From Lachnospiraceae bacterium (GTDB taxonomy: Bacteria; Bacillota_A; Clostridia; Lachnospirales; Lachnospiraceae), in assembly GCA_021770615.1 (NCBI GenBank), contig JAETQR010000058.1, positions 1 through 16,139 of the forward strand: 16,139 bases of DNA, given 5' to 3'. Shown in pieces: positions 6,157 through 14,279 of this stretch (position 1 is its first letter; each line of letters starts with the position of its first letter). The notes beneath the pieces are model-generated. The model ran no database searches. It saw only the letters and a program-made list of their open reading frames with translations, and had not been told where the DNA came from. Made by a program: the position numbers and the translations under genes.

Positions 6157-6960
6157 ATGAAACAATTCTACAAAATCGGTGAAATATCCCGCCTATATCA
6201 AATCGGCCCGGATTCCCTTCGCTATTACGAGGAGCTAGGACTTCTAGAGCCTCGCCGGGGCGAAAACAACTACCGCATGTACGGCCTTGACGATCTGTGG
6301 CGTCTGAATGTCATCCGCGACCTGAGGCGCCTGGATTTTCCTATGGAAAAGATACAGAAATACATGGGACACCGAAGCATCGACTCTACCAAAGCCCTCC
6401 TTACCGAAGAACTTTCCATCATAGATGAGCACATAAAATCTCTGGAGCAATTAAAAGAAAACGTATGCGAACGGCTTACCATCCTCAATGAGGCCAAGAG
6501 CCGCCCTCTTGGCAATGTAGTTGAAAAGAATTTCACAGAACGGCCCTGCCATATGATCATGCAGCCATTCCACGAAGATGAGGAAATGGACATGCTGATC
6601 AAACAATTGCTGAACAAAGACAACAACAATCTCTATATCATCGGCAATAACCGCATCGGTTCACTGCTCCCGCTTTCCAAAGCGGCCGGGAAAAAATATC
6701 AGGACTACGAAGGAGTCTTTATCCTTGACAAAAACGGCGGCTCCACACTGGATGCAGGACGCTATCTATCTGTCAGCTATCACGGGGACTCCCACCAGCA
6801 CGCAACCTATTTCCCCAAACTGACGGACTATGCCGCTGCACACAATATGACTCTTACCGGGGCCGTTCTGGAATTTTTGTGGGTGGACATCCACCAGGCA
6901 TCAGATATAAACGAGCATATTACCGAATTGCAGATCCGGGTAGAAAAAGGCAATATCTAA
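6157..6960 (+). CDS. MerR-family regulator with GyrI-like effector domain
   Basis: A 267-residue activator. Residues 1-70 form the MerR winged helix (YKIGEISRLYQIGPDSLRYY, ELGLLEPRR, NNYRMYGLDDLWRLNVIRDLRRLDFPMEKIQKYM). A dimerisation coiled coil follows at about 75-115, then a GyrI/BmrR-like ligand-binding domain (about 120-265) that probably senses hydrophobic cationic compounds. AAAGGAGAATAAAACCC before the ATG supports the start. Its divergent position and the 19-bp-spacer promoter between the genes make it the likely activator of the MATE pump, as in BmrR/Bmr-type systems. Confidence 0.9.
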   Translation: MKQFYKIGEISRLYQIGPDSLRYYEELGLLEPRRGENNYRMYGLDDLWRLNVIRDLRRLDFPMEKIQKYMGHRSIDSTKALLTEELSIIDEHIKSLEQLKENVCERLTILNEAKSRPLGNVVEKNFTERPCHMIMQPFHEDEEMDMLIKQLLNKDNNNLYIIGNNRIGSLLPLSKAAGKKYQDYEGVFILDKNGGSTLDAGRYLSVSYHGDSHQHATYFPKLTDYAAAHNMTLTGAVLEFLWVDIHQASDINEHITELQIRVEKGNI

Positions 6961-6972
6961 AAAGGAAACAAT

Positions 6973-7017
6973 GCGCTATAGACACGCAAGTACTGATATC
7001 CTGCATATCTATAGCGC
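6973..7017. terminator. inverted repeat between convergent genes
   Basis: GCGCTATAGA (6973-6982) pairs with TCTATAGCGC (7008-7017) over 10 bp with a 25-nt loop. It lies between the ends of the MerR and amylosucrase-like genes. Minus-strand transcripts meet TTGTTTCCTTTTT after the stem, so it may terminate that gene. The long loop makes this uncertain. Confidence 0.45.
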
Positions 7018-7027
7018 CGCTTACCTT

Positions 7028-9043
7028 TTATTCAACCTTTTTGAGATAATAAAACCCGTATCCCGGCACTTTAACTCCCACCGGTTTCATCCTTTCCCCG
7101 GAGATCAGATCCACATAGTCTCCGTCTGTTTCATTAATCCAGGCCATATGGTCATATTCATTGAAATTAAACAGACCGATAATCTTATCCCCATCATAAT
7201 ACCTTCCGATACAAAGCACACTCTCGTCCCAGGTATCAATGGTCCATGTATCCGCATTAGACACAAAGACTTTCTCGCGTTTTCTGAGTTTCTCAAGGAA
7301 ATCCAAGCCTTTGAAAACCCTGGCCTCCACGGTACTGTCATCTTCAATATTCCCGGCCAGATCCCAACGCATCTTTCCTCTGTGGATATATCGGGAATCG
7401 TCAGATTTTAACGGGTCTTCCTTATAAGTATAGTCATTCACCTGTGCGATCTCATCCCCGCTGTAAAGCACTGGGATCCCCGACTGCATAAACATATAAG
7501 CATGTAGCATCAGGTCAAACTGGATAGCCTTCTTCATTGCTTCCTCATTCTGCTCAAACCCGGCCTTCTCAATCCCGCACATAGAAGCCGTGGTACCACA
7601 GAACCGTGCGTCGCCGCTGACAGGATCGGAATTATACAGTTCTCCGCGGCTGTTGCTGTTTCCGGCATACCCCTGGAAATAATCATTCAGGTATTTTTTA
7701 TGGCTCCTCTCACCGATTCCGTCCCACATCAGGCTTCCATAATCAAGCCCCCATCCGATATCATCATGGCATCGAAGATAATTGAGGAATACATATTCTT
7801 TTGGAAGGTTATTTACAATATCCAGCTGCTGCTTTAGCAATTTCACATTTCTTGTCGCCACACTATGCCAGGTGGTTGCCATCGTCGTAACATTATACAG
7901 CATATGGCACTCCGGCTTCTCCACTGTTCCAAAATACGGAACCACCTTTTCCGGTTCCATCACAACTTCTCCAAGCAGCAGAACACTCGGGCATACAATC
8001 TCACTGATCATCCGCATCATACGCACGATGGTATGTACCTGCTTAAGGTTTCTGCACTGCGTACCAAGTTCCTTCCATATATAGGGAACTGCGTCAATAC
8101 GGATAATATCAATTCCTTTATTCGCAAGGAACAGGAAATTGTACATCATCTCATTAAACACCCTTGGGTTCTTATAATTCAGATCCCACTGATAGGGATA
8201 AAAAGAGGTCATCACATAGTGACCCACATCCTCAAGCCATGTAAAATTGCCCGGCGCCGTTGTGGGAAATACCTGAGGTACTGTGCGTTCATACATTTCC
8301 GGTATCGTATAATTATCATAGAAGAAATAGCGGCTCATATACTCGCCGTCTCCCTGGCGCGCTTTTCTCGCCCACTCGTGATCTTCGGACGTATGGTTCA
8401 TTACAAAATCCATACATACATTAATCTTCTTTTCGTGGCAGGCGGCGGTGAGGCTCTCCAGATCCTCCATAGTTCCAAGTTTTTCCTGCACCCTGCGGAA
8501 ATCAGACACAGCATACCCGCCATCGGAACGGCCTTCCGGAGTCTCAAGGAAGGGCATCAGATGAATATAATTTACATTACATTTCTCGATATAATCCAGT
8601 TTCCCCTCTACTCCCTTCATATTACCGGCAAAATTATCAATATAGAACATCATGCCGAGCAGGTCATTACTCTTGTACCAGTCCGGAGCAGCCTCCCGTT
8701 CCCTGTCCAATTGTTTTAACGCTTCTTTTCTTTCGCCGTAAAACCGCTCCATGTTGTCACATAGTTCTGCAAACATGGCGTCATTGCCATAAAGCTCAAT
8801 GTACAGCCATTTTAATTCCTCAAAATGTCTGTTGAACCTGTCCCTGTAAATTTTTTCGTCTCCGGCTCTCTCTGTTTTCGGCTCGTCTGCAACTGAAAAC
8901 TCTTCCTTTTTAATCGGTACTTCTATGGGCGGCATAACTCCCCTTACTTCTGCAGGCGCCTTAGCCTGCGTCACTGGCTTTGTCTGCGGTGCTGCTTTCG
9001 CCCTCTGTCTTTTTGTTGATTTTCTGTTCTTCTTTTTTGCCAT
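7028..9043 (-). CDS. GH13 amylosucrase-like glucan enzyme
   Basis: A cytoplasmic enzyme of about 671 residues. The body resembles amylosucrase (GH13 subfamily 4): GMMFYIDNFAGNMKG, YIHLMPFLETPEGRSDGGYA and FVMNHTSEDHEWA. Counted from this start, the nucleophile Asp317 is in IDIIRIDAVPYIWK, the acid/base Glu359 in LLLGEVVMEP, and the third acid Asp427 in LRCHDDIGWG. KSDDSRYIHR holds the C-terminal arginine region that binds sucrose in this subfamily. It would transfer glucose from sucrose to alpha-glucan or hydrolyse sucrose. There is no signal peptide. I start at the ATG with CGAGG seven nt upstream, not at the longer frame that crosses the promoter. The first 35 residues are a Lys/Arg/Ala-rich tail unlike the usual helical N-terminus. 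Sucrose isomerase or sucrose hydrolase activity remains possible. Confidence 0.87.
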   Translation of the reverse strand: MAKKKNRKSTKRQRAKAAPQTKPVTQAKAPAEVRGVMPPIEVPIKKEEFSVADEPKTERAGDEKIYRDRFNRHFEELKWLYIELYGNDAMFAELCDNMERFYGERKEALKQLDREREAAPDWYKSNDLLGMMFYIDNFAGNMKGVEGKLDYIEKCNVNYIHLMPFLETPEGRSDGGYAVSDFRRVQEKLGTMEDLESLTAACHEKKINVCMDFVMNHTSEDHEWARKARQGDGEYMSRYFFYDNYTIPEMYERTVPQVFPTTAPGNFTWLEDVGHYVMTSFYPYQWDLNYKNPRVFNEMMYNFLFLANKGIDIIRIDAVPYIWKELGTQCRNLKQVHTIVRMMRMISEIVCPSVLLLGEVVMEPEKVVPYFGTVEKPECHMLYNVTTMATTWHSVATRNVKLLKQQLDIVNNLPKEYVFLNYLRCHDDIGWGLDYGSLMWDGIGERSHKKYLNDYFQGYAGNSNSRGELYNSDPVSGDARFCGTTASMCGIEKAGFEQNEEAMKKAIQFDLMLHAYMFMQSGIPVLYSGDEIAQVNDYTYKEDPLKSDDSRYIHRGKMRWDLAGNIEDDSTVEARVFKGLDFLEKLRKREKVFVSNADTWTIDTWDESVLCIGRYYDGDKIIGLFNFNEYDHMAWINETDGDYVDLISGERMKPVGVKVPGYGFYYLKKVE

Positions 9044-9088
9044 AATAAAACCTCGTCTATCTTCTTTTTTTATCTTCAAACTATCCCT

Positions 9089-9118
9089 ATTATACAATAC
9101 GAAAACTTTTCTTTTCAA
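9089..9118 (-). promoter_or_regulatory. promoter of the amylosucrase-like gene
   Basis: On the minus strand TTGAAA (9118-9113) and TATAAT (9094-9089) are 18 nt apart, about 45 nt upstream of the chosen ATG. This supports the short start, because the longer frame would begin upstream of the promoter. Confidence 0.65.
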
Positions 9119-9191
9119 GCCTTCCCTCTGTACGAAGAGACCAAAAAAAGCATTGGGAAATTTCACTTTCTTATAACATTTTGTATAGTTA

Positions 9192-9220
9192 TTGACAAAC
9201 CTTTTTTATACTGCTATATT
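9192..9220 (+). promoter_or_regulatory. promoter of the MarR-ADH-ALDH operon
   Basis: TTGACA (9192-9197) and TATATT (9215-9220) are exactly 17 nt apart. The predicted start, near 9227, is just before the operator palindrome. Confidence 0.75.
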
Positions 9221-9232
9221 CATTTTTAGCAT

Positions 9233-9250
9233 ATGTTGATTAATCAACAT
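9233..9250. promoter_or_regulatory. operator palindrome, likely MarR site
   Basis: ATGTTGATTAATCAACAT is a perfect 18-bp palindrome lying about +6 to +24 from the predicted transcription start and 20 bp before the MarR start codon. Its size and symmetry suit a MarR dimer, and its position suits autorepression of the operon. Confidence 0.75.
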
Positions 9251-9269
9251 TTAGCAGAAAAGGAGCACT

Positions 9270-9719
9270 ATGGATAACAGATTTGAAAACTTAACAACCG
9301 GTGTTGCTAAGATTTATAAAAATATACAAAAAATTAAAAAACACTATATGAATTCTCTCGGACTAAAAGGGACACATGTGATGTGTATCTATTTTCTTGC
9401 TTCCAATCCTCAGGGGCTCACTGCTGCCGGCCTGTGCAACATATGTCAGGAAGATAAAGCAGGGATCTCCCGCATCCTGTCCGACCTGGAGGCAAACGGG
9501 TATATTTATTACGATGCCCCGCCTGAAGCAAAAAGATACCGTTCAAAAGCGATCCTGACACAGAAAGGGCAGGAATGCTCAGCCAGGGTAAATTCCCTGA
9601 TTGAAAATGCAGTAAAAGAGGGCGGACAAAACATTACCGATCATGACCGTGAAGTTTTCTATCGAACCTTATTTACAATTGCGGACAATCTGGACAGAAT
9701 CTGCAGAACATTGTATTAG
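9270..9719 (+). CDS. MarR-family transcriptional regulator
   Basis: A 149-residue winged-helix protein. An N-terminal helix (NLTTGVAKIYKNIQKIKKHYM) is followed by the DNA-binding part: LTAAGLCNICQEDKAGISRILSDLEANGYI (recognition helix) and the wing YDAPPEAKRYRSKAILTQKG. A C-terminal dimerisation helix ends the protein. AAGGAG lies just before the ATG. It is the first gene of the alcohol/aldehyde dehydrogenase operon, directly downstream of an 18-bp palindrome, so it probably represses its own operon and releases it on binding an aldehyde, an oxidant or a phenolic ligand. The ligand is inference. Cys59 in CNICQ could be a redox sensor. Confidence 0.88.
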   Translation: MDNRFENLTTGVAKIYKNIQKIKKHYMNSLGLKGTHVMCIYFLASNPQGLTAAGLCNICQEDKAGISRILSDLEANGYIYYDAPPEAKRYRSKAILTQKGQECSARVNSLIENAVKEGGQNITDHDREVFYRTLFTIADNLDRICRTLY

Positions 9720-9746
9720 ACAGAAACACAGAAAGGATACCATGCC

Positions 9747-10973
9747 ATGAACAGATTAAAAAAAGCTTATTGCAGGATATTTCAGAACATATTCAAAACA
9801 GCACTCCCATTTCTTCCCTATCGCACGCCGGAGGTGGTTGGCAGCGTCAAAAAGCTTCCTGACATTATTAAAGCTCAAAATTGCGGCAATGTGCTGATCA
9901 TCACTGATGGCGGCATCGCAAAATTAGGCCTCACCAACCGTCTGGAGAAAGCACTTTCAGACAATGATATTTCTTACACAATTTACGATAAAACTGTAGC
10001 CAACCCCACAACGGCAAATGTTGCCGAGGCGCTGGAGCTTTATTCTGAAAACAATTGCGACGCCATCATCGGCTTTGGAGGAGGCTCCAGTATGGATTGC
10101 GCTAAGGCTACCGGTGCGCGCGCCGCCAAGCCCGGCCAGTCTCTTGCAAAAATGAAGGGAATCCTAAAAGTACATAAAAAGCTTCCGCTTCTTATAGCTA
10201 TTCCCACCACCGCCGGAACCGGAAGTGAAACCACACTTGCCGCTGTCATAACAGACGCTGAGACGCGGCACAAATACGCAATTAATGACTTTCCATTAAT
10301 TCCCCGGTATGCCGTACTGGATCCTAAAATTACACTGAGCCTCCCTCCGTTCATTACGGCAACTACCGGTATGGACGCACTGACCCATGCGGTTGAGGCG
10401 TTTATCGGGAACTCTACTACATATGGAACCAGAAAGAATGCTTTGATGGCCGTAAAACTGATTTTTGAGAACATAGATACCGTCTACACTGACGGCTCCA
10501 ATGTAGAGGCAAGAAGAAACATGCTCCACGCCTCTTACTACGCCGGGTGTGCATTCACCAAATCCTATGTCGGATATGTACATGCGGTAGCCCATTCTCT
10601 TGGAGGCGAATATAACGTTCCACACGGACTCGCCAATGCTGTTCTGCTTCCCCATGTACTGGAGGAATATGGAGAGACCATCCACCGCAAGTTATACAAA
10701 CTGGCAGTGGAAGCCGGCGTTGCAGATCAGGATACCCCTTACGAACAGGCTGCAAATGCATTTATCGACGAGATCAAAGCAATGAAAAGGCGTTTCGGAA
10801 TCGGCAATACGATCAGTGAGATCAAAGAAAAAGACATACCGAAGCTTTCCCATTATGCAGACAAGGAGGCAAATCCTCTTTATCCTGTACCGGTTCTTAT
10901 GGATGCAAAGCAGCTGGAAAAATTTTATTACATGCTGATGGATGAAGACATCACTGCCGGCAATTCTCAGTAA
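9747..10973 (+). CDS. iron-containing (group III) alcohol dehydrogenase
   Basis: A 408-residue NAD(P)-dependent dehydrogenase that interconverts an alcohol and an aldehyde in the cytosol. The dinucleotide-binding GFGGGSSMDCAK is at about 109-120. The metal ligands fit the family spacing: Asp210 and His214 in MDALTHAVEAF, His279 in GYVHAVAH, and His293 in VPHGLANA. The N-terminal 30 residues (CRIFQNIFKTALPFLPYRTPEVV) are typical of the butanol-dehydrogenase-like branch. It has AAAGGA nine nt upstream, starts 27 bp after MarR and is followed after 50 bp by an aldehyde dehydrogenase, so the two could carry alcohol to acid or clear aldehydes. The physiological substrate is not readable. Confidence 0.92.
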   Translation: MNRLKKAYCRIFQNIFKTALPFLPYRTPEVVGSVKKLPDIIKAQNCGNVLIITDGGIAKLGLTNRLEKALSDNDISYTIYDKTVANPTTANVAEALELYSENNCDAIIGFGGGSSMDCAKATGARAAKPGQSLAKMKGILKVHKKLPLLIAIPTTAGTGSETTLAAVITDAETRHKYAINDFPLIPRYAVLDPKITLSLPPFITATTGMDALTHAVEAFIGNSTTYGTRKNALMAVKLIFENIDTVYTDGSNVEARRNMLHASYYAGCAFTKSYVGYVHAVAHSLGGEYNVPHGLANAVLLPHVLEEYGETIHRKLYKLAVEAGVADQDTPYEQAANAFIDEIKAMKRRFGIGNTISEIKEKDIPKLSHYADKEANPLYPVPVLMDAKQLEKFYYMLMDEDITAGNSQ

Positions 10974-11023
10974 CACAATTTATACCCTATATAAAATGAA
11001 ACAATAAAGGTTGAGGTATCATT

Positions 11024-12403
11024 ATGAATGAAACAGAAATAAAACAAATCGTGGAAACACAACGAAAATACTTTTTTACTGGCGCCACTCTTCCAATCAG
11101 CGGAAGAATAAATGCCCTGAAAAATTTAAAAACTTACATTACAGCACACGAAACAGAAATAAACGAAGCTATAGAAAAAGATCTTGGAAAAAGTGCATTT
11201 GAAAGCTATATGTGTGAAACAGGCCTGGTTCTCAGCGAAATCAGCTATATGCTAAAACACATCCACTCTCTTGCAAAAGAAAAAACGGTCCGCACCCCTC
11301 TGGCGCAATTTTGTTCCAGAAGCTTTAAAAAGCCATCCCCATACGGAGTCACCCTGATCATGAGCCCATGGAACTATCCGTTCCTCCTGACTATTGACCC
11401 ACTGGTAGATGCCATTGCCGCCGGCAACACGGCTGTTGTAAAGCCAAGTGCATACTCTCCCCATACCAGCCAGATCATAAAAACGATCATCGAAGAATGT
11501 TTCGATGCAAATTATGTATCTGTGATCACCGGCGGACGATCAGAAAACACCTGTCTGCTGAAACAGCACTTTGACTATATTTTCTTTACCGGAAGTCAAT
11601 CTGTGGGAAAAGAAGTTATGAAGCATGCCTCCGGGCATTTAACTCCCGTCACTCTGGAACTCGGCGGCAAAAGTCCGTGCATTGTAGAAAAAAGCGCCAA
11701 CCTGAAGCTCGCAGCAAAGCGGATTGTATTTGGAAAATTTCTTAATTGCGGACAAACCTGCGTAGCGCCGGACTACATCTACTGTGATGCAGAAGTCAGG
11801 GAAAAACTGATACACGAAATCAAACGGCAGATCCGGAAACAGTTCAAATCTACTCCTCTGACAAATAAAAAATACGGAAAAATCATCAATGAAAAACACT
11901 TTGACCGCATATTCGGACTTATTGATAATACCAAAGTTGTGTATGGCGGGAAAACAGACAGGGCTGCCTTAAAAATCGAACCCACTGTAATGGATCAGGT
12001 ATCCTTTGACGATGCTGTAATGCAGGAAGAAATCTTCGGACCCGTACTTCCGGTTCTGACTTACACTTCCCTGGATCAGGCGATCTGCAAAATAAATTCC
12101 ATGCCACACCCGCTGGCTCTGTATATTTTTACCTCCGACAGATCAGTCGCTAAAAAAGTAACCACAAGCTGTGGATTTGGCGGCGGCTGCATCAATGATA
12201 CGATCATTCATCTTGCCACCAGCGCAATGGGATTCGGTGGATTTGGAGAGAGTGGAATGGGGGCTTACCACGGAAAAGAAGGCTTCCGGACGTTTTCTCA
12301 TTATAAAAGTATCGTTGATAAAAAGACCTGGCTGGATCTCCCAATGCGCTACCAGCCTTACAGAAAAATCAATGATAAACTGATCCATATGTTTCTGAAA
12401 TAA
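11024..12403 (+). CDS. aldehyde dehydrogenase, class 3-like
   Basis: A 459-residue NAD(P)-dependent enzyme that oxidises aldehydes to carboxylic acids. All key residues are present: Asn117 in SPWNYP, Lys140 in VVKPSAYSP, the FFTGSQSVGK cofactor loop (about 187-196), Glu212 in LELGGKSP, and catalytic Cys246 in FLNCGQTCVAPDY. The EEIFGPVLPV and GGFGESGMGAYHGKEGF motifs are standard. The length and the C-terminus (RYQPYRKINDKLIHMFLK) match class 3/YwdH-type enzymes that handle medium- or long-chain and aromatic aldehydes. GAGG lies seven nt before the ATG. It is the last gene of the MarR operon, followed by a hairpin. Confidence 0.92.
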   Translation: MNETEIKQIVETQRKYFFTGATLPISGRINALKNLKTYITAHETEINEAIEKDLGKSAFESYMCETGLVLSEISYMLKHIHSLAKEKTVRTPLAQFCSRSFKKPSPYGVTLIMSPWNYPFLLTIDPLVDAIAAGNTAVVKPSAYSPHTSQIIKTIIEECFDANYVSVITGGRSENTCLLKQHFDYIFFTGSQSVGKEVMKHASGHLTPVTLELGGKSPCIVEKSANLKLAAKRIVFGKFLNCGQTCVAPDYIYCDAEVREKLIHEIKRQIRKQFKSTPLTNKKYGKIINEKHFDRIFGLIDNTKVVYGGKTDRAALKIEPTVMDQVSFDDAVMQEEIFGPVLPVLTYTSLDQAICKINSMPHPLALYIFTSDRSVAKKVTTSCGFGGGCINDTIIHLATSAMGFGGFGESGMGAYHGKEGFRTFSHYKSIVDKKTWLDLPMRYQPYRKINDKLIHMFLK

Positions 12404-12420
12404 TGTCAATAATGTCATGG

Positions 12421-12465
12421 CCGCTCAGGATTCGCCCTATTCCCTCATTCCTGGGCGGCGGTTTT
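12421..12465 (+). terminator. terminator after the aldehyde dehydrogenase gene
   Basis: CCGCTCAGGA (12421-12430) pairs with TCCTGGGCGG (12449-12458) allowing one G-U pair, followed by CGGTTTTAT. The T run is short, so efficiency may be modest. It lies between two convergent operons. Confidence 0.55.
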
Positions 12466-12470
12466 ATCCC

Positions 12471-14279
12471 TCACATCTTTTCTTCCTGCTGCCTCCCGCC
12501 GCTTTTTCTCCTCAACCTATAACATCCGGTTCCCACTGCCGATGCTGCTACGACTATCACCAATATTGCAGTGGCCATGCTCTTTGTCCGTCCTTCCTCC
12601 TTGTCAGACCTTTCTGCACTTTCATGTTTTTTCACATCCTCCCGTTTCGATAAGGTTTTTACCACCGGATCCGCAATTTTCTGAAAGATCGTTTTCTCAG
12701 GTACTACTGTAAACATCAGGTTTTTCGCGGATTTATTCCCTGCCTTGTCTACAGCAGTTACCTTTACCTCATAATCCTGATATTCCTGCACCGTACTTTG
12801 AAAGGCTTTACTTCCGGCATGAATCTTCTGTTTTTCTCCATTAATCTGTACCCCCTCGATTGTGTCCTTCGGATCTCCAAGCTCCACTTTAAATGTCTGC
12901 TTTTCCTCATATTCTTTTCCCTCCTCCACATGTTTAAATATAATCTCAGGCGGAGTATGGTCAATGACAAACTCTGCCCTTGCCAATGCCTGATTCCCAG
13001 CCGCGTCCCTTGCACTCACCTCCAGGACATGATTTCCTTCCTCCCGCACTCTCTTCCCTAATGGGTAAAGCATTCCGTCAAGCCTCACTTCACTTGTAAA
13101 TGTAGTAAAATCCAAGACCATTTCCCGCTCCGGATAGTCCCAGCAAAAGCTTTTCATATATTTTCCGGCAAGCCGATCTACATATTGAATGACTGGGTTT
13201 TCTTTATCTATGATCACCTGCGTATTCTGTTCTGCTTGATATCCTGCCTTATCTACAGCGCTGACCTTCAACCGGTAGACTCCGTCCTCTGTCAGCCGCT
13301 GAACCGTCCTTTTCCCGTCCTTTATATTCTCCCACTCGAGAACCGGCAGTACTGACCGCTTTCCCTGCACATTCTGCCACTCGGCAAACGCCGAACATTC
13401 ACTCAATATGTTTTCCTCCTGCACCTCATACACAACGGAAAGAGGCTCACTGGTGATCATATAATCTTCTACGCCATTAATCTCCGCCCTTGGCGCCTTG
13501 TTGTCAATGTAAACAGATTTGACACGGCTGCTTTGATTGCCCGCCCGGTCTTCGGCTGTCACCTGAACCTCCACCCCCTTACCGGCGAAAGATGTCTCTT
13601 TTATCGCAAATTTCCCTTTATTTCCCTTTGCCTCACCCATATATTGCCCATTAGCATAACATATGAGTTGCCGGACTCCGCTTACCCCATCCGACGCATC
13701 TACATTTAATATGGCACATTCTTTATGCCACGCATCAAAGCTTCCCGGTACCTCCATCCGGATTTCGGGAGCCTGGGTATCCACCAGAAAAGTCTCCTGA
13801 AGCGCAAACTCTTTTACCGTCTGTCCCTCCTCATCCTCCATCCACACTTCCAGCTTATGTTCCCCTTCCCCGAAGGACTCTCCCGCGATCGTCGCCTCCT
13901 GCCCTTCCTGCTCCAGGATTCCCTGTGTCAGGATCTTTGTTTCCTTAACCAGCTGATATCTTGTAACTCCCCGTTCGCTTACATGCCGGATCCGAACTTC
14001 TGGTTTTGTTACATATATGCCTCCTTTTCCATCCGCCTTAGAAAACTCTGTCAAAAATGACTTTATTTCAGGCTTGGGTTCCTCTGGTTCTTCATCATCT
14101 TCTTCTCCTTCTCCGGAAGGTATATCTTCCCCCTCCGGTTTTTCCGTGTTCTCGGTCCCTCCTTCAGCACCCATACTTTTTTCGGCGTTCTCCGCATATA
14201 TAATGACCGTTGCCTGCTGTATATAGATCAGCACCAACACGAAGAAAAGCAGCATAATTCTTTTCATTGTATTACCCAT
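12471..14279 (-). CDS. surface protein with Ig-like modules and C-terminal membrane anchor
   Basis: About 602 residues. A signal peptide (residues about 5-30) leads to an acidic Glu/Asp/Pro linker (about 34-71). Then come about five beta-sandwich modules recognisable by repeated ends of the form V-x-A-x-D-x-A-G-N (about 244, 343, 425 and 511) and linkers such as VDTQAPEI, IDNKAPRAE, IDKENPVIQ and IDHTPPEII. A Lys/Glu-rich stalk and one membrane helix (about 567-586) are followed by RLRRK, so the modules lie outside the cell. The modules resemble bacterial Ig-like repeats used for adhesion or as spacers; no catalytic domain is seen. I chose the ATG with AAGGAGG six nt upstream, which overlaps the preceding gene by 16 bp and suggests coupled translation. 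Confidence 0.82.
   Translation of the reverse strand: MGNTMKRIMLLFFVLVLIYIQQATVIIYAENAEKSMGAEGGTENTEKPEGEDIPSGEGEEDDEEPEEPKPEIKSFLTEFSKADGKGGIYVTKPEVRIRHVSERGVTRYQLVKETKILTQGILEQEGQEATIAGESFGEGEHKLEVWMEDEEGQTVKEFALQETFLVDTQAPEIRMEVPGSFDAWHKECAILNVDASDGVSGVRQLICYANGQYMGEAKGNKGKFAIKETSFAGKGVEVQVTAEDRAGNQSSRVKSVYIDNKAPRAEINGVEDYMITSEPLSVVYEVQEENILSECSAFAEWQNVQGKRSVLPVLEWENIKDGKRTVQRLTEDGVYRLKVSAVDKAGYQAEQNTQVIIDKENPVIQYVDRLAGKYMKSFCWDYPEREMVLDFTTFTSEVRLDGMLYPLGKRVREEGNHVLEVSARDAAGNQALARAEFVIDHTPPEIIFKHVEEGKEYEEKQTFKVELGDPKDTIEGVQINGEKQKIHAGSKAFQSTVQEYQDYEVKVTAVDKAGNKSAKNLMFTVVPEKTIFQKIADPVVKTLSKREDVKKHESAERSDKEEGRTKSMATAILVIVVAASAVGTGCYRLRRKSGGRQQEEKM

Noticed and set aside
7865..8719. Long plus-strand frame of 284 codons
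   Set aside because: It lies entirely antisense to the well-supported GH13 gene, has odd composition (rich in His, Ile and Arg) and no recognisable domain; it is a shadow of codon bias.
9044..9166. Upstream extension of the GH13 gene by 41 codons
   Set aside because: It crosses the promoter elements at 9089-9118, has no ribosome binding site, and the ATG at 9043 has a good one.
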